A stretch of 16,953 nucleotides of DNA, from assembly GCA_016198805.1 (NCBI GenBank), contig JACQHU010000055.1:1-16953 (forward strand). The letters are read 5' to 3'. The notes beneath the pieces are model-generated. The model made no database searches, had not been told where the DNA came from, and was given only the letters and a program-made list of their open reading frames with translations. This document shows, piece after piece, positions 1-6,140 of the stretch. How positions within the stretch are numbered: position 1 is the first letter of the stretch; each line of letters starts with the position of its first letter. This stretch comes from Armatimonadota bacterium. GTDB lineage: Bacteria > Sysuimicrobiota > Sysuimicrobiia > Sysuimicrobiales > Humicultoraceae. Both the position numbers and the translations under genes were made by a program.

Positions 1-766
1 GGTAGATATCCAGCGCGCCGGCCAGCAGGTCGCGGTGCGTGTCGATCTGCTCGGTGATGCGCAGCAGGTGGTCGTACACGTCACGGAAGTAGGCCCGCAG
101 CGGGGCGGCGATCAGCCGGGTCTCGTGGCGCAGCAGCAGGGTCATCATGTCGCGCGTCGGGGCGGCCACCCGCCGGAGGTGCAGCAGGGCACGCTTCGCT
201 TCGAAGAGCCGGTCCAATGTGCGCGAGGTGGGTTTCTTGAACAACGTATCTTCCAGTTTCTCCACGTACTCGTCGAGGGCATCGAGGACCGGGAAGTACG
301 AGTCGACGACCGTGTCGAGGATGATGTAGAGCAGGTACCCGTCCGCGATGCGCAGGTCCGGCGGCGCCTGCACCAGCCGGCGACGCGCCTCTTCCAGCAC
401 GGGCCCCTCCCCCGCATGGACGGTGATGAGGTAGCCCTGTCCGAAGAAGAGGTCGATCTCGTCCAGCACGACCCGGTGACCGTGGCCGCTCCGGGACCGG
501 GCGGCATGGATGGTGATGAAGAGGACGTGATCGTACTCCTCGGCCTTCGGCCGCTGCCGCCGCTTGAGGGCGTCCTCCACCGCCAATGGGTGCAGACCGA
601 AGATCTGGCTCAGCTGGGCCATGGTCTCCTGGACGGGGCGCGGGACATCGACCCACAGCACCTGGCCGTCGCGTCCCTTGAGGGCTTCCAGCGGCTCCGG
701 CGGGTCCGCGATGACGTCGGACCCGCGGAGCACCATGACGCGCACAGTGGCGGATACAGCGGGCAT
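1..766 (-). CDS. corA: CorA-type divalent cation channel, C-terminus beyond window
   Basis: Probable Mg2+/Co2+ channel of the CorA family, an inner-membrane pentamer. The 255 codons present cover the cytoplasmic N-terminal domain: a beta-rich start, the stretch FGLHPLAVEDALKRRQRPK typical of the family (about residues 57-75), then YDHVLFITIHA, and a long helical stalk ending RITEQIDTHRDLLAGALDIY. In CorA that stalk leads directly into the first membrane helix and the GMN motif, which would lie left of position 1, so neither can be checked here. The ATG at 766 is the only plausible start, and no strong Shine-Dalgarno sequence precedes it. The gene begins 23 bp after the PIN toxin gene on the same strand, so it may be read from the toxin-antitoxin transcript. 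Family assignment is from sequence similarity; ion specificity is unknown. Confidence 0.9.
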   Translation of the reverse strand, partial: MPAVSATVRVMVLRGSDVIADPPEPLEALKGRDGQVLWVDVPRPVQETMAQLSQIFGLHPLAVEDALKRRQRPKAEEYDHVLFITIHAARSRSGHGHRVVLDEIDLFFGQGYLITVHAGEGPVLEEARRRLVQAPPDLRIADGYLLYIILDTVVDSYFPVLDALDEYVEKLEDTLFKKPTSRTLDRLFEAKRALLHLRRVAAPTRDMMTLLLRHETRLIAAPLRAYFRDVYDHLLRITEQIDTHRDLLAGALDIY

Positions 767-789
767 TGCGATGTTGCTTCGGCTCGGAG

Positions 790-1212
790 TCAGCCGAGGC
801 CTTCTGCGCGTGCCGCGCCCGCGAGGCGGTCGTCGAAGGAGAGGAGTCTGAGTTCTGGGAGCTCTGTTTTGAGGCTCCTGGCAGCGGCGAGGTGCCACAG
901 GTCTGCGCCGCGCAGGGGCCACCTAGCCGACAGGTCCCGCACAAGGTCCCATTCAGGCGAGACGTTTGTGCGGTGCCACGGCCCTCGGTCAAGAGCCTCG
1001 CGCGCGGCGTCGACCAGGACCTGCGCGAGTGCCTGTTCGCGCTCGATGCGTGAGATCACCGCGTGGACCTCGGCCCAGGCGAGGGTCGAGATAAGGTGCA
1101 CACCCGGACGGCGGGCCCAGGCCGTGGCGTTTTTGCTATGACGGTCCCGAAACAGCGCCGACAGAACGGCGGAACTGTCCCAGTACGCCACCAGAGCCTG
1201 GTTGGACGTCAC
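790..1212 (-). CDS. PIN-domain toxin (VapC-like ribonuclease)
   Basis: Predicted Mg2+-dependent ribonuclease toxin of a type II toxin-antitoxin pair, about 140 residues, normal for VapC. The PIN-fold acidic residues can be placed at D12 (YWDSSAVL), E48 (LAWAEVHA), D104 (RGADLWHLAA) and D127/D128 (LLSFDDRL). I chose the GTG at 1212 because it overlaps the antitoxin stop as GTGA and has AGGAGG about ten bases upstream. A GTG at 1236 in the same frame would add eight residues with no family support. The overlap with the upstream antitoxin gene suggests coupled translation. The RNA target cannot be inferred. Pairing with a Phd/YefM-type antitoxin is common for PIN toxins. Confidence 0.85.
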   Translation of the reverse strand: MTSNQALVAYWDSSAVLSALFRDRHSKNATAWARRPGVHLISTLAWAEVHAVISRIEREQALAQVLVDAAREALDRGPWHRTNVSPEWDLVRDLSARWPLRGADLWHLAAARSLKTELPELRLLSFDDRLAGAARAEGLG

Positions 1213-1493
1213 GAGTTGCGGTCCTCCTGGAGCCACCTCTGCGCAAGGTTGGCCCTCAAGGGGAGCGGAGGAGGCAGGTCACGCGCGTCACGAGGCGGCG
1301 GTTCCACCAGTCCCGCATCGATAAGCCGACGGATCCGTTCCTCCAGCGGCAGGGTCTCCTCTGACGCGGGCACCAGCCGTGCGATGGGCCTGCCCCGGTC
1401 TGTGATGACCCATTCGTGGCCGCGCTGCACCTCCCGAAGCAGCCTGCTCAATTGCGCCTTCGCCTCTCGTATTCCCGCCCGATGTGTCTTCAC
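1209..1493 (-). CDS. Phd/YefM-family antitoxin
   Basis: Antitoxin of about 94 residues that should bind and neutralise the PIN toxin encoded immediately downstream and repress its own promoter. The N-terminal Phd/YefM DNA-binding region is clear: REAKAQLSRLLREVQRGHEW followed by VITDRGRPIARLVPA (residues 9-43), the classic fold with the basic RGRPIA turn. The C-terminal tail is rich in prolines and acidic or basic residues, as expected for the toxin-wrapping segment. The start is GTG at 1493, with AGGAG about eleven bases upstream. A GTG at 1503 lies in another frame. A sigma70-like promoter sits about 40-70 bases upstream on the same strand. Confidence 0.85.
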   Translation of the reverse strand: MKTHRAGIREAKAQLSRLLREVQRGHEWVITDRGRPIARLVPASEETLPLEERIRRLIDAGLVEPPPRDARDLPPPLPLRANLAQRWLQEDRNS

Positions 1494-1532
1494 CGACGCT
1501 CACGCTCCTGTGGTTCTTCAGCCCACATGGAA

Positions 1533-1562
1533 ATTGTAGTCCTTGTGACTATCGAGCGTCAA
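1533..1562 (-). promoter_or_regulatory. sigma70-like promoter of the antitoxin-toxin pair
   Basis: On the minus strand TTGACG (1562-1557) and TACAAT (1538-1533) are separated by 18 bases, a good match to -35 and -10 elements. Transcription would start near 1526, about 33 bases before the antitoxin GTG. In Phd-type systems this is where the antitoxin would autorepress; no clear operator palindrome was seen inside the promoter. Confidence 0.65.
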
Positions 1563-1583
1563 CCGGTTGCGCGTTCCAAACCC

Positions 1584-1595
1584 GGGTCCGGACCC
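1584..1595. repeat. 12-bp perfect palindrome upstream of flavin reductase gene
   Basis: GGGTCCGGACCC is its own reverse complement. It lies in the 170-bp region between the divergent antitoxin and flavin-reductase genes, about 70 bp before the latter's start. It could be a dimeric regulator site. In a GC-rich genome a chance occurrence is also possible, and no convincing plus-strand promoter was found next to it. Confidence 0.3.
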
Positions 1596-1663
1596 TTCTA
1601 TCGCCCCGGGGCTTCTCGGCAGGGGAATGCCCATCCATGGGCGGGCCGTTGTCAGGGATGTCC

Positions 1664-2140
1664 ATGGATCCCAAGGCCCGGAAGCAGGCCCTCGAGCTGG
1701 TCACATACGGCCTGTACGTCGTCGGCACCCGGCGCGGCGACCAGAAGCACGCCGTGATGGTCAACTGGCTGACTCAGGCCTCGTTCGATCCGCCGCTGGT
1801 AGCCCTGGCGCTGATGAAAGACGCCCTCTCGACCGAGATGGTCCTGGCCAGCGGCGACTTCAGCGTGAACGTCCCGGCGGCCGATCAACTGGAGTTTGCG
1901 AAGACGTTCATCAAGCGCCCGCGCCACGAAGGGAATCGGCTGGGGGGCTATGAATTCTACACGAAGACCACGGGAGCGCCGATTTTCAAGGACGCGCTGG
2001 CGTTCGTCGAGTGCAAGGTGGTGGCCAAAGTCGACCACGGAGATCACCTCATCTTCGTCGCGGAGGTGGTGGACGCGGGGGTGCACCGCGAAGGGGGACC
2101 CCTGGCGTTGCGCGGCACGAAGATGCACTACGCGGGATAG
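1664..2140 (+). CDS. Flavin reductase-like FMN-binding protein
   Basis: Member of the flavin reductase-like/FMN-binding split-barrel family, about 158 residues, cytoplasmic. It probably uses bound FMN for NAD(P)H- or electron-carrier-linked reduction. Family signs are YGLYVVGTRRGDQKHAVMVN, then WLTQASFDPPLVALALMKD, and the terminal PLALRGTKMHYAG, where family members usually end in L-x-Y-x-G. I prefer the ATG at 1664, with CAGGG six bases upstream. In-frame ATGs at 1658 and 1637 are possible, and the latter has AGGGGA upstream. A peroxiredoxin gene follows after 33 bp, suggesting a redox operon. The physiological electron donor and acceptor cannot be read from the sequence. Confidence 0.82.
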   Translation: MDPKARKQALELVTYGLYVVGTRRGDQKHAVMVNWLTQASFDPPLVALALMKDALSTEMVLASGDFSVNVPAADQLEFAKTFIKRPRHEGNRLGGYEFYTKTTGAPIFKDALAFVECKVVAKVDHGDHLIFVAEVVDAGVHREGGPLALRGTKMHYAG

Positions 2141-2173
2141 ATCGGCGGGGAACTCGATCAGGAGGTGGAAGCC

Positions 2174-2650
2174 GTGCCTGTGGAAGTCGGACAGCAGGCT
2201 CCGGATGTCACGCTCGTCAGTCACGAACGCAAGGCGGTCAAACTCAGCGAACTCCGCGGTCGGCCGACCGTGGTGCTCTTCTTCCCGGGCACCTTTACCG
2301 CCACATGCACTAAGGAGATGTGCGCCTTCCGCGACGGGCTGGAGAAATTCAACACGCTCAACGCGCAGGTCGTCGGCATCAGCGTGGACGCGCCCTTCGT
2401 CCAGAAGGTCTTTGCCGATCAGCATAGCCTGAATTTTCTGTTGCTCTCCGACTACAACCGCGAGGCGGTCCGCGCGTTCGACGTGCAGGACCCTAACTTC
2501 TGGGGCGGCCTGCTGCCGGGCGTGGCGATGCGGTCGGTCTTCGTGCTGGACCGCCAGGGGGTCGTGCGCTGGAAGTGGGTGGCGCCCACGCAGGGCACAG
2601 AGCCGGACTACGCGGCGGTGGAAGCCGCGGTCAAGGCGCTGGGGACCTAG
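2174..2650 (+). CDS. Peroxiredoxin, PrxQ/BCP-like (AhpC/TSA family)
   Basis: Thiol peroxidase that reduces H2O2 or organic hydroperoxides, about 158 residues, cytoplasmic. The active-site pattern PxxxTxxC is present as PGTFTATC (residues 38-45), with peroxidatic Cys45. A second Cys five residues on (CTKEMC, Cys50) fits the atypical two-Cys resolving position of PrxQ/BCP. The later SVFVLDRQGVVRWKWVAP segment is the usual AhpC/TSA C-terminal strand pair. I chose the GTG at 2174 because AGGAGGTG lies six bases upstream; a GTG at 2165 sits inside that ribosome-binding site. Its stop overlaps the dinB stop by a shared CTAG. The upstream flavin-reductase-like protein may supply electrons, but thioredoxin is the usual partner, so that link is inference. 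Confidence 0.88.
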   Translation: MPVEVGQQAPDVTLVSHERKAVKLSELRGRPTVVLFFPGTFTATCTKEMCAFRDGLEKFNTLNAQVVGISVDAPFVQKVFADQHSLNFLLLSDYNREAVRAFDVQDPNFWGGLLPGVAMRSVFVLDRQGVVRWKWVAPTQGTEPDYAAVEAAVKALGT

Positions 2651-3753
2651 CGGAGCCCTTCGTCCAGTAGCTCACCCATGCCGGTCTGGGCCTCCGCCTC
2701 AGGGGCGTCGGGGGCGGCCATCGGCGACAGCTTCGCCGCCCGCACGCCGAGCAGGCGCACCGGCCGGTCCAGCGTCACGCGGTCCAGCAGTGCGACCGCC
2801 GTGCGCGCCAGCCTCTCCGCATCCCCGATCGGCTCCGGGAGCGTCTGCGAGCGGGTCACGGTCCGGAACGTGGCAAACCGCACCTTGAGGGTGATGGTGG
2901 CCGCGCGGTACCCTTCCTCCTGGAGATCGTCTGCGACCTCGCGGGCCAGCCGCGCGATCATCTGTCGCATGCCCTCCGGCCGGCGCAGGTCGACCTGGAA
3001 CGTACGCTCGCGGCTGAGGGACTTCGGCTCCCATTCCGTGACCAGCGGACTGTCGTCGATGCCGCGGGCCGTGTGGTACAAATGCTCGCCGTGGTGCGGG
3101 CCGAAGGCTTCCTGCAGTTGCTCCAGGGAGAGCGCGGCCAGGTCACCCACCGTGTGTACGCCAAACCGTTCCAGCAGCGCCGCCGCCGTCTTGGGGCCCA
3201 CGCCCCAGAGCACCGTGGCCGGCAGCGGCGCCAGGCGCGCGGCCACTTCATCCTCCCGGATGACCGTCAGGCCGTCGGGTTTGTTGAGCCCTGAGGCGAT
3301 CTTGGCGAGCAATTTGTTGGGCCCGATGCCGATCGAGGCCGTCAGGTGGAGTTCCCCGGCGATCCGCTGCTTGATCCTCCGGGCAAGGGCCTCGGCGGGC
3401 TCGGGTACGCCGCTGACGTCGAGGAAGGCCTCGTCAATCCCGGCAGGCTCGATCCGCGCACCGGTCTCACGGAGGATCGCGTAGACCCGCTGGGAAACCT
3501 CCCGGTAGGCTTCACCGTCCACAGGAAGGAAGACGGCATGAGGGCATCGCTTGTACGCGGTGCGCAGCGGCATCGCCGAATGGATCCCGAACGCGCGGGC
3601 TTCGTAGGAGGCCGTGGAGACCACGCCCCGCTTGCGCGGGTCGCCGTCGCCGCCCACGACGACCGGGCGTCCCCGCAGTTCGGGCCGGCGCTGCTGCTCG
3701 ATCGCCGCGAAGAAGGCGTCCATGTCGACGTGCAGGATGGTGCGGGCGGCCAT
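2647..3753 (-). CDS. dinB: DNA polymerase IV (Y-family translesion polymerase)
   Basis: Y-family DNA polymerase for bypass of DNA lesions, 368 residues, near the usual length. Catalytic acids are D10 (HVDMDAFFAAIEQ) and D107/E108 (GIDEAFLDVSG). F15 corresponds to the steric-gate residue, and SYEARAFGI is the conserved nucleotide-binding stretch. ASGLNKPDGLTVI and LWGVGPKTAAALLERFG mark the palm-to-thumb helix-hairpin-helix region, and SLSRERTF opens the little-finger domain. The start is ATG 3753, with an AGGGGAT-like ribosome-binding site. The C-terminus (GMGELLDEGLR) lacks an obvious QLxLF clamp-binding motif. It is divergent from the short-chain dehydrogenase gene over 68 bp with no clear promoter, and convergent with the peroxiredoxin gene. 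Confidence 0.95.
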   Translation of the reverse strand: MAARTILHVDMDAFFAAIEQQRRPELRGRPVVVGGDGDPRKRGVVSTASYEARAFGIHSAMPLRTAYKRCPHAVFLPVDGEAYREVSQRVYAILRETGARIEPAGIDEAFLDVSGVPEPAEALARRIKQRIAGELHLTASIGIGPNKLLAKIASGLNKPDGLTVIREDEVAARLAPLPATVLWGVGPKTAAALLERFGVHTVGDLAALSLEQLQEAFGPHHGEHLYHTARGIDDSPLVTEWEPKSLSRERTFQVDLRRPEGMRQMIARLAREVADDLQEEGYRAATITLKVRFATFRTVTRSQTLPEPIGDAERLARTAVALLDRVTLDRPVRLLGVRAAKLSPMAAPDAPEAEAQTGMGELLDEGLR

Positions 3754-3821
3754 AGGGATCCCCTGGAGGCTCTTCGCGGTGTTCGGCGGCGGCCTCCTAC
3801 CTGGTGAGGGAGCGTGAGCCG

Positions 3822-4571
3822 ATGATCCGGTACGACGGCAAGGTGGTCCTCATCACGGGCGGCACGGCCGGCATCGGCCTGGCGGCGGCGGCGCTGGCGC
3901 GCGCACTCGGCGCGCAGGTGGCGATCGCGGGCCGGCGGGTGGAGCAGGGGCGCGAGGCGGCCGCCGGGCTGGGGCCGGATGTGCTCTTCGTCCCGGCCGA
4001 CGTGTCCCACGATGCCGACGTCCGGCGTCTGGTCGGCGCGGTCGGCGAGCGGTTCGGCCGGCTGGATGTACTGGTCAACAACGCCGGGGTGATCCGCCGG
4101 CGGCCGGTCGCAGACGAGGATGCGGCCGGGTGGGACGACGTGATGGCGATCAACCTCCGGGGGGCGTTCCTGTGCTGCAAGCACGCCCTCCCCCTGCTCA
4201 TCGCGTCCCGAGGGGCCATCGTCAACGTCTCCTCCGCGCTGGCGTTCCGGTCCCGGCTGGGGACGACTCCCGCGTACAATGCCAGCAAGGCGGGCATGAT
4301 CGCCCTGACGCAGGCCCTTGCCGTCCGCTATGGGCCCGACGGCGTGCGGGCCAACGCCGTGTGCCCGAGCTTCGTCGTGACCGATCTGAACCGGGACCTC
4401 TGGGACTCCTGGTCGCCCGAACAGCGGGCGGAGCTCGTCGCGCGCTTCCCGCTGCGGTGCCTGGGCACCCCCGAGGATGTCGCCCGGGCCATCCTGTTTC
4501 TGGCGTCCGACGCCGCCACCTGGATCAGCGGGGTGGCGCTGCTGGTGGACGGCGGGCTCTCGGCGGCGTAG
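3822..4571 (+). CDS. Short-chain dehydrogenase/reductase (classical SDR)
   Basis: NAD(P)-dependent oxidoreductase with a Rossmann fold, 249 residues, the standard classical-SDR length. TGGTAGIG (12-19) is the cofactor loop and NNAG (86-89) the structural motif. The catalytic set is N111, S138, Y152 and K156 (YNASK). Basic residues in AGRRVEQ after the second strand suggest NADP(H). The C-terminal GVALLVDGGLSAA matches FabG-like members. I chose ATG 3822, with GAGGGAG about ten bases upstream; a GTG at 3804 is a weaker option. It ends six bases before the first tenA gene, so it probably shares that transcript. The substrate is unknown; a role in thiamin-precursor metabolism is suggested only by position. 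Confidence 0.88.
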   Translation: MIRYDGKVVLITGGTAGIGLAAAALARALGAQVAIAGRRVEQGREAAAGLGPDVLFVPADVSHDADVRRLVGAVGERFGRLDVLVNNAGVIRRRPVADEDAAGWDDVMAINLRGAFLCCKHALPLLIASRGAIVNVSSALAFRSRLGTTPAYNASKAGMIALTQALAVRYGPDGVRANAVCPSFVVTDLNRDLWDSWSPEQRAELVARFPLRCLGTPEDVARAILFLASDAATWISGVALLVDGGLSAA

Positions 4572-4577
4572 ACCGAC

Positions 4578-5198
4578 GTGAACGCAAGACGCCTGTGGGA
4601 AGAGAACCAGGACCTCGCGCGGCGGAGCCTGGAGCATCCGTTCGTCCAGGGCATCGCCTCGGGGGCGCTGGCGCGCAGCCGCTTCGCGTATTACGTGGGA
4701 CAGGACGCGTTCTTCCTCGAGGCCTTTGCCCGCGCGTATGCCCTCGCCCTGGCGAAGAGTCCCGATCGTGACGGATTCTACGCGTTTATGACGCTCCTGG
4801 ATGGCGTCCTCAAAGAACTCACACTGCATCAGGGATACGCCGAGCGGTGGGGGATCGGCCTGACCCCCCAGCCGTCAGCGGCGACACGCGCCTACACCGA
4901 CTTCCTGCTGGCCGTGACGGCCGTCGAGCCCGTGGGGCACATCGCGGCGGCGATGGCTCCCTGCATGCGCCTGTACGCCTACCTGGGGCAGGCGCTGAGG
5001 CCGGGGCTGAACCCCGACAGCCCCTACCGCGAGTGGGTCGAGACCTACAGCAGCGACGAGTTCGAGTCGCTGGCGCTCACGCTCGAAGGGCTCCTGGACC
5101 GCTACGGCGGCGAAGAGGCCCGGCTGCGGGCGCACTATCGCTGGGCCATGACGCTGGAGTGGCGGTTCTTCGACGCGGCGTGGAGGGAGGAGGCGTGA
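4578..5198 (+). CDS. tenA: TenA-family thiamin salvage hydrolase, Cys-containing type
   Basis: TenA/THI-4 family all-helical enzyme, 206 residues. TenA_C enzymes hydrolyse aminopyrimidine breakdown products of thiamin to hydroxymethylpyrimidine (HMP), and some act as thiaminase II. Residues lining up with the Bacillus TenA active site are D43 (YVGQDAFFL), Y106 (RAYTDFLL), the nucleophile C129 with Y133 (APCMRLYAYLG), Y157 (ETYSSDEF) and E194 (TLEWRFFDAAW). The start is GTG 4578, six bases after the dehydrogenase stop, with only a weak ribosome-binding site, so translation may be coupled. It overlaps the second TenA gene by four bases. No riboswitch was seen upstream of this gene; the one in the window lies downstream of both TenA genes. 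Confidence 0.92.
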   Translation: MNARRLWEENQDLARRSLEHPFVQGIASGALARSRFAYYVGQDAFFLEAFARAYALALAKSPDRDGFYAFMTLLDGVLKELTLHQGYAERWGIGLTPQPSAATRAYTDFLLAVTAVEPVGHIAAAMAPCMRLYAYLGQALRPGLNPDSPYREWVETYSSDEFESLALTLEGLLDRYGGEEARLRAHYRWAMTLEWRFFDAAWREEA

Positions 5199-5809
5199 CC
5201 GCCGCCGATCTTCTTCCCGGAGGAGCCGACCTGTGGGAGGCGGCGACGCGTCATCCGTTCCTCGACGGCATCCGCGACGGCCCGCTTCCGGAGACAGCCT
5301 TCGACCGGTGGCTGGCCCAGGACTACCTGTTCGTCGAGGCCCTGGTGCGTGTCCAGGCGCGCATCCTGGCCGCCGCTCCCCGCCGCGACTTTCCACTTCT
5401 GGCCGGCGGGATCAGCGCTCTGGTCGATGAACTGGCCTGGTTCGAGGAGAAAGCCCGGGTCCGCGGCGTTCCCCTGTCCGCGCCCATGCACCCGACCTGC
5501 CGTGCCTACACTGACTTCCTGCACGCCCTGACTTCCGGACCGTACGCGGCGCAGATCACGGCGCTGTGGGCCCTGGAGCGCGCCTACCTCGATGCCTGGA
5601 CCGGCGCCCGGCCGGGCGCGCCGGCCTATCGCGAGTTCGTCGAGCACTGGACCGTTCCGGCCTTCCAGGGCTACGTCCGGGGGCTGGAGGCCGCCGTGAC
5701 GCAGGCCCTGGGCGAGGGCGGGGCCGCGGTCCGGGAAGCCGCCGCGGAGGCCTTCTGCTGGGTCGCGCGCTACGAGGCCGCCTTCTGGGAGATCGGCGTG
5801 GCCACCTGA
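5195..5809 (+). CDS. TenA-family protein, Cys-less TenA_E type
   Basis: Second TenA/THI-4 paralogue, 204 residues. It keeps D43 (LAQDYLFVEAL), Y105 (RAYTDFLH) and the C-terminal Glu (ARYEAAFW, E194). The position of the catalytic Cys is replaced in ITALWALERAYLDAW, the pattern of the TenA_E group. TenA_E proteins studied in plants hydrolyse formylamino- and amino-HMP to recover the thiamin pyrimidine, so a division of labour with the upstream Cys enzyme is plausible but unproven here. The GTG start at 5195 overlaps the preceding stop as GTGA, and the GGAGGGAGGAGG-rich stretch just before it provides a strong ribosome-binding site. Only about 65 bp of non-coding sequence separates it from the riboswitch that controls the transporter. 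Confidence 0.88.
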   Translation: MTAADLLPGGADLWEAATRHPFLDGIRDGPLPETAFDRWLAQDYLFVEALVRVQARILAAAPRRDFPLLAGGISALVDELAWFEEKARVRGVPLSAPMHPTCRAYTDFLHALTSGPYAAQITALWALERAYLDAWTGARPGAPAYREFVEHWTVPAFQGYVRGLEAAVTQALGEGGAAVREAAAEAFCWVARYEAAFWEIGVAT

Positions 5810-5820
5810 TCGGTGAGCGG

Positions 5821-5850
5821 TTGTCCCGCAGGTTCCCATCCGGCTATACT
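5821..5850 (+). promoter_or_regulatory. sigma70-like promoter for riboswitch-cytX transcript
   Basis: TTGTCC (5821-5826) and TATACT (5845-5850) with an 18-base spacer resemble -35 and -10 boxes. Transcription would start near 5857, about 20 bases ahead of the riboswitch aptamer. The promoter would let the transporter be made separately from the tenA genes. Confidence 0.55.
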
Positions 5851-5875
5851 CGTACCTGACAATCCGATACGCGAT

Positions 5876-6024
5876 CCTCTGGGGGAGCTCGGGGAACCGG
5901 GCTGAGAGTGCGATCTGCCGATCCGCCCCGTGAATTCGCTGGCGCGAGTTTGCGGGACTCTGGGTGCGGCGCCGTCGCAGACCCCGTAGAACCCGATCCA
6001 GATAATGCTGGCGTGGGGAAGTGG
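5876..6024 (+). promoter_or_regulatory. TPP (THI-box) riboswitch with expanded internal arm
   Basis: The aptamer hallmarks occur in order. A GGGGGAGC-like 5' element is followed by a stem GCTCGG/CCGGGC closed by GGAA. Then come CTGAGA (5902-5907, the pyrimidine-sensing motif), ACCCC near 5981, and ACCCGATCCAGATAATGC-TGGCG-TGGGGAA (5991-6020, the pyrophosphate-sensing half). Between CTGAGA and ACCCC lie about 72 bases, far more than in compact examples. TGCGA (5909-5913) pairs with TCGCA (5975-5979) to close this extra arm, which itself contains a GGCGC/GCGCC pair. The riboswitch senses thiamin pyrophosphate and here precedes a thiamin-precursor transporter gene. Identification is strong; the exact ends and the P1 pairing are approximate. 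Confidence 0.92.
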
Positions 6025-6036
6025 GAAGCCACAGAC

Positions 6037-6083
6037 CGCAACCGCCAGTCCGAGGATGGACCGGGCGGTTGCGCCGTTTCTTC
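6037..6083 (+). terminator. Intrinsic terminator-like hairpin after riboswitch
   Basis: CGCAACCGCC (6037-6046) pairs with GGCGGTTGCG (6064-6073). The inner part can extend through GTCC (6048-6051) with GGAC (6058-6061) around a GAGGAT loop. CCG and TTTCTTC follow, an imperfect U-tract. It lies 13 bases after the aptamer and about 60 bases before the transporter start, where a TPP-controlled attenuator would be. The weak U-tract lowers certainty. No competing antiterminator was worked out. Confidence 0.6.
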
Positions 6084-6140
6084 AAGAGCGCGAGCAGGAC
6101 TAGGGCGTGAGCAGGATCTCGACCGCCGAGGTGAGCGACG

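Noticed and set aside
35..1141. A 368-codon open frame on the plus strand
   Set aside because: It is antisense to corA and the PIN toxin, both of which have strong family signatures; no domain is recognisable in the plus frame.
3754..3821. Promoters in the divergent dinB/short-chain dehydrogenase gap, including a LexA-type box
   Set aside because: The 68 bp are GC-rich and show no -35/-10 pair and no CTGT-N8-ACAG or GAAC-N4-GTTC type SOS box.
3342..4829. A 495-codon open frame on the minus strand
   Set aside because: It runs antisense through the short-chain dehydrogenase and part of dinB and tenA, has low-complexity Arg/Pro/Gly composition, and shows no recognisable domain. The overlapping frames carry clear family motifs.
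5195..5809. Second TenA copy as a degenerate duplicate because the catalytic Cys is absent
   Set aside because: The replacement pattern matches the recognised TenA_E group, and the remaining active-site Asp, Tyr and Glu positions are kept.
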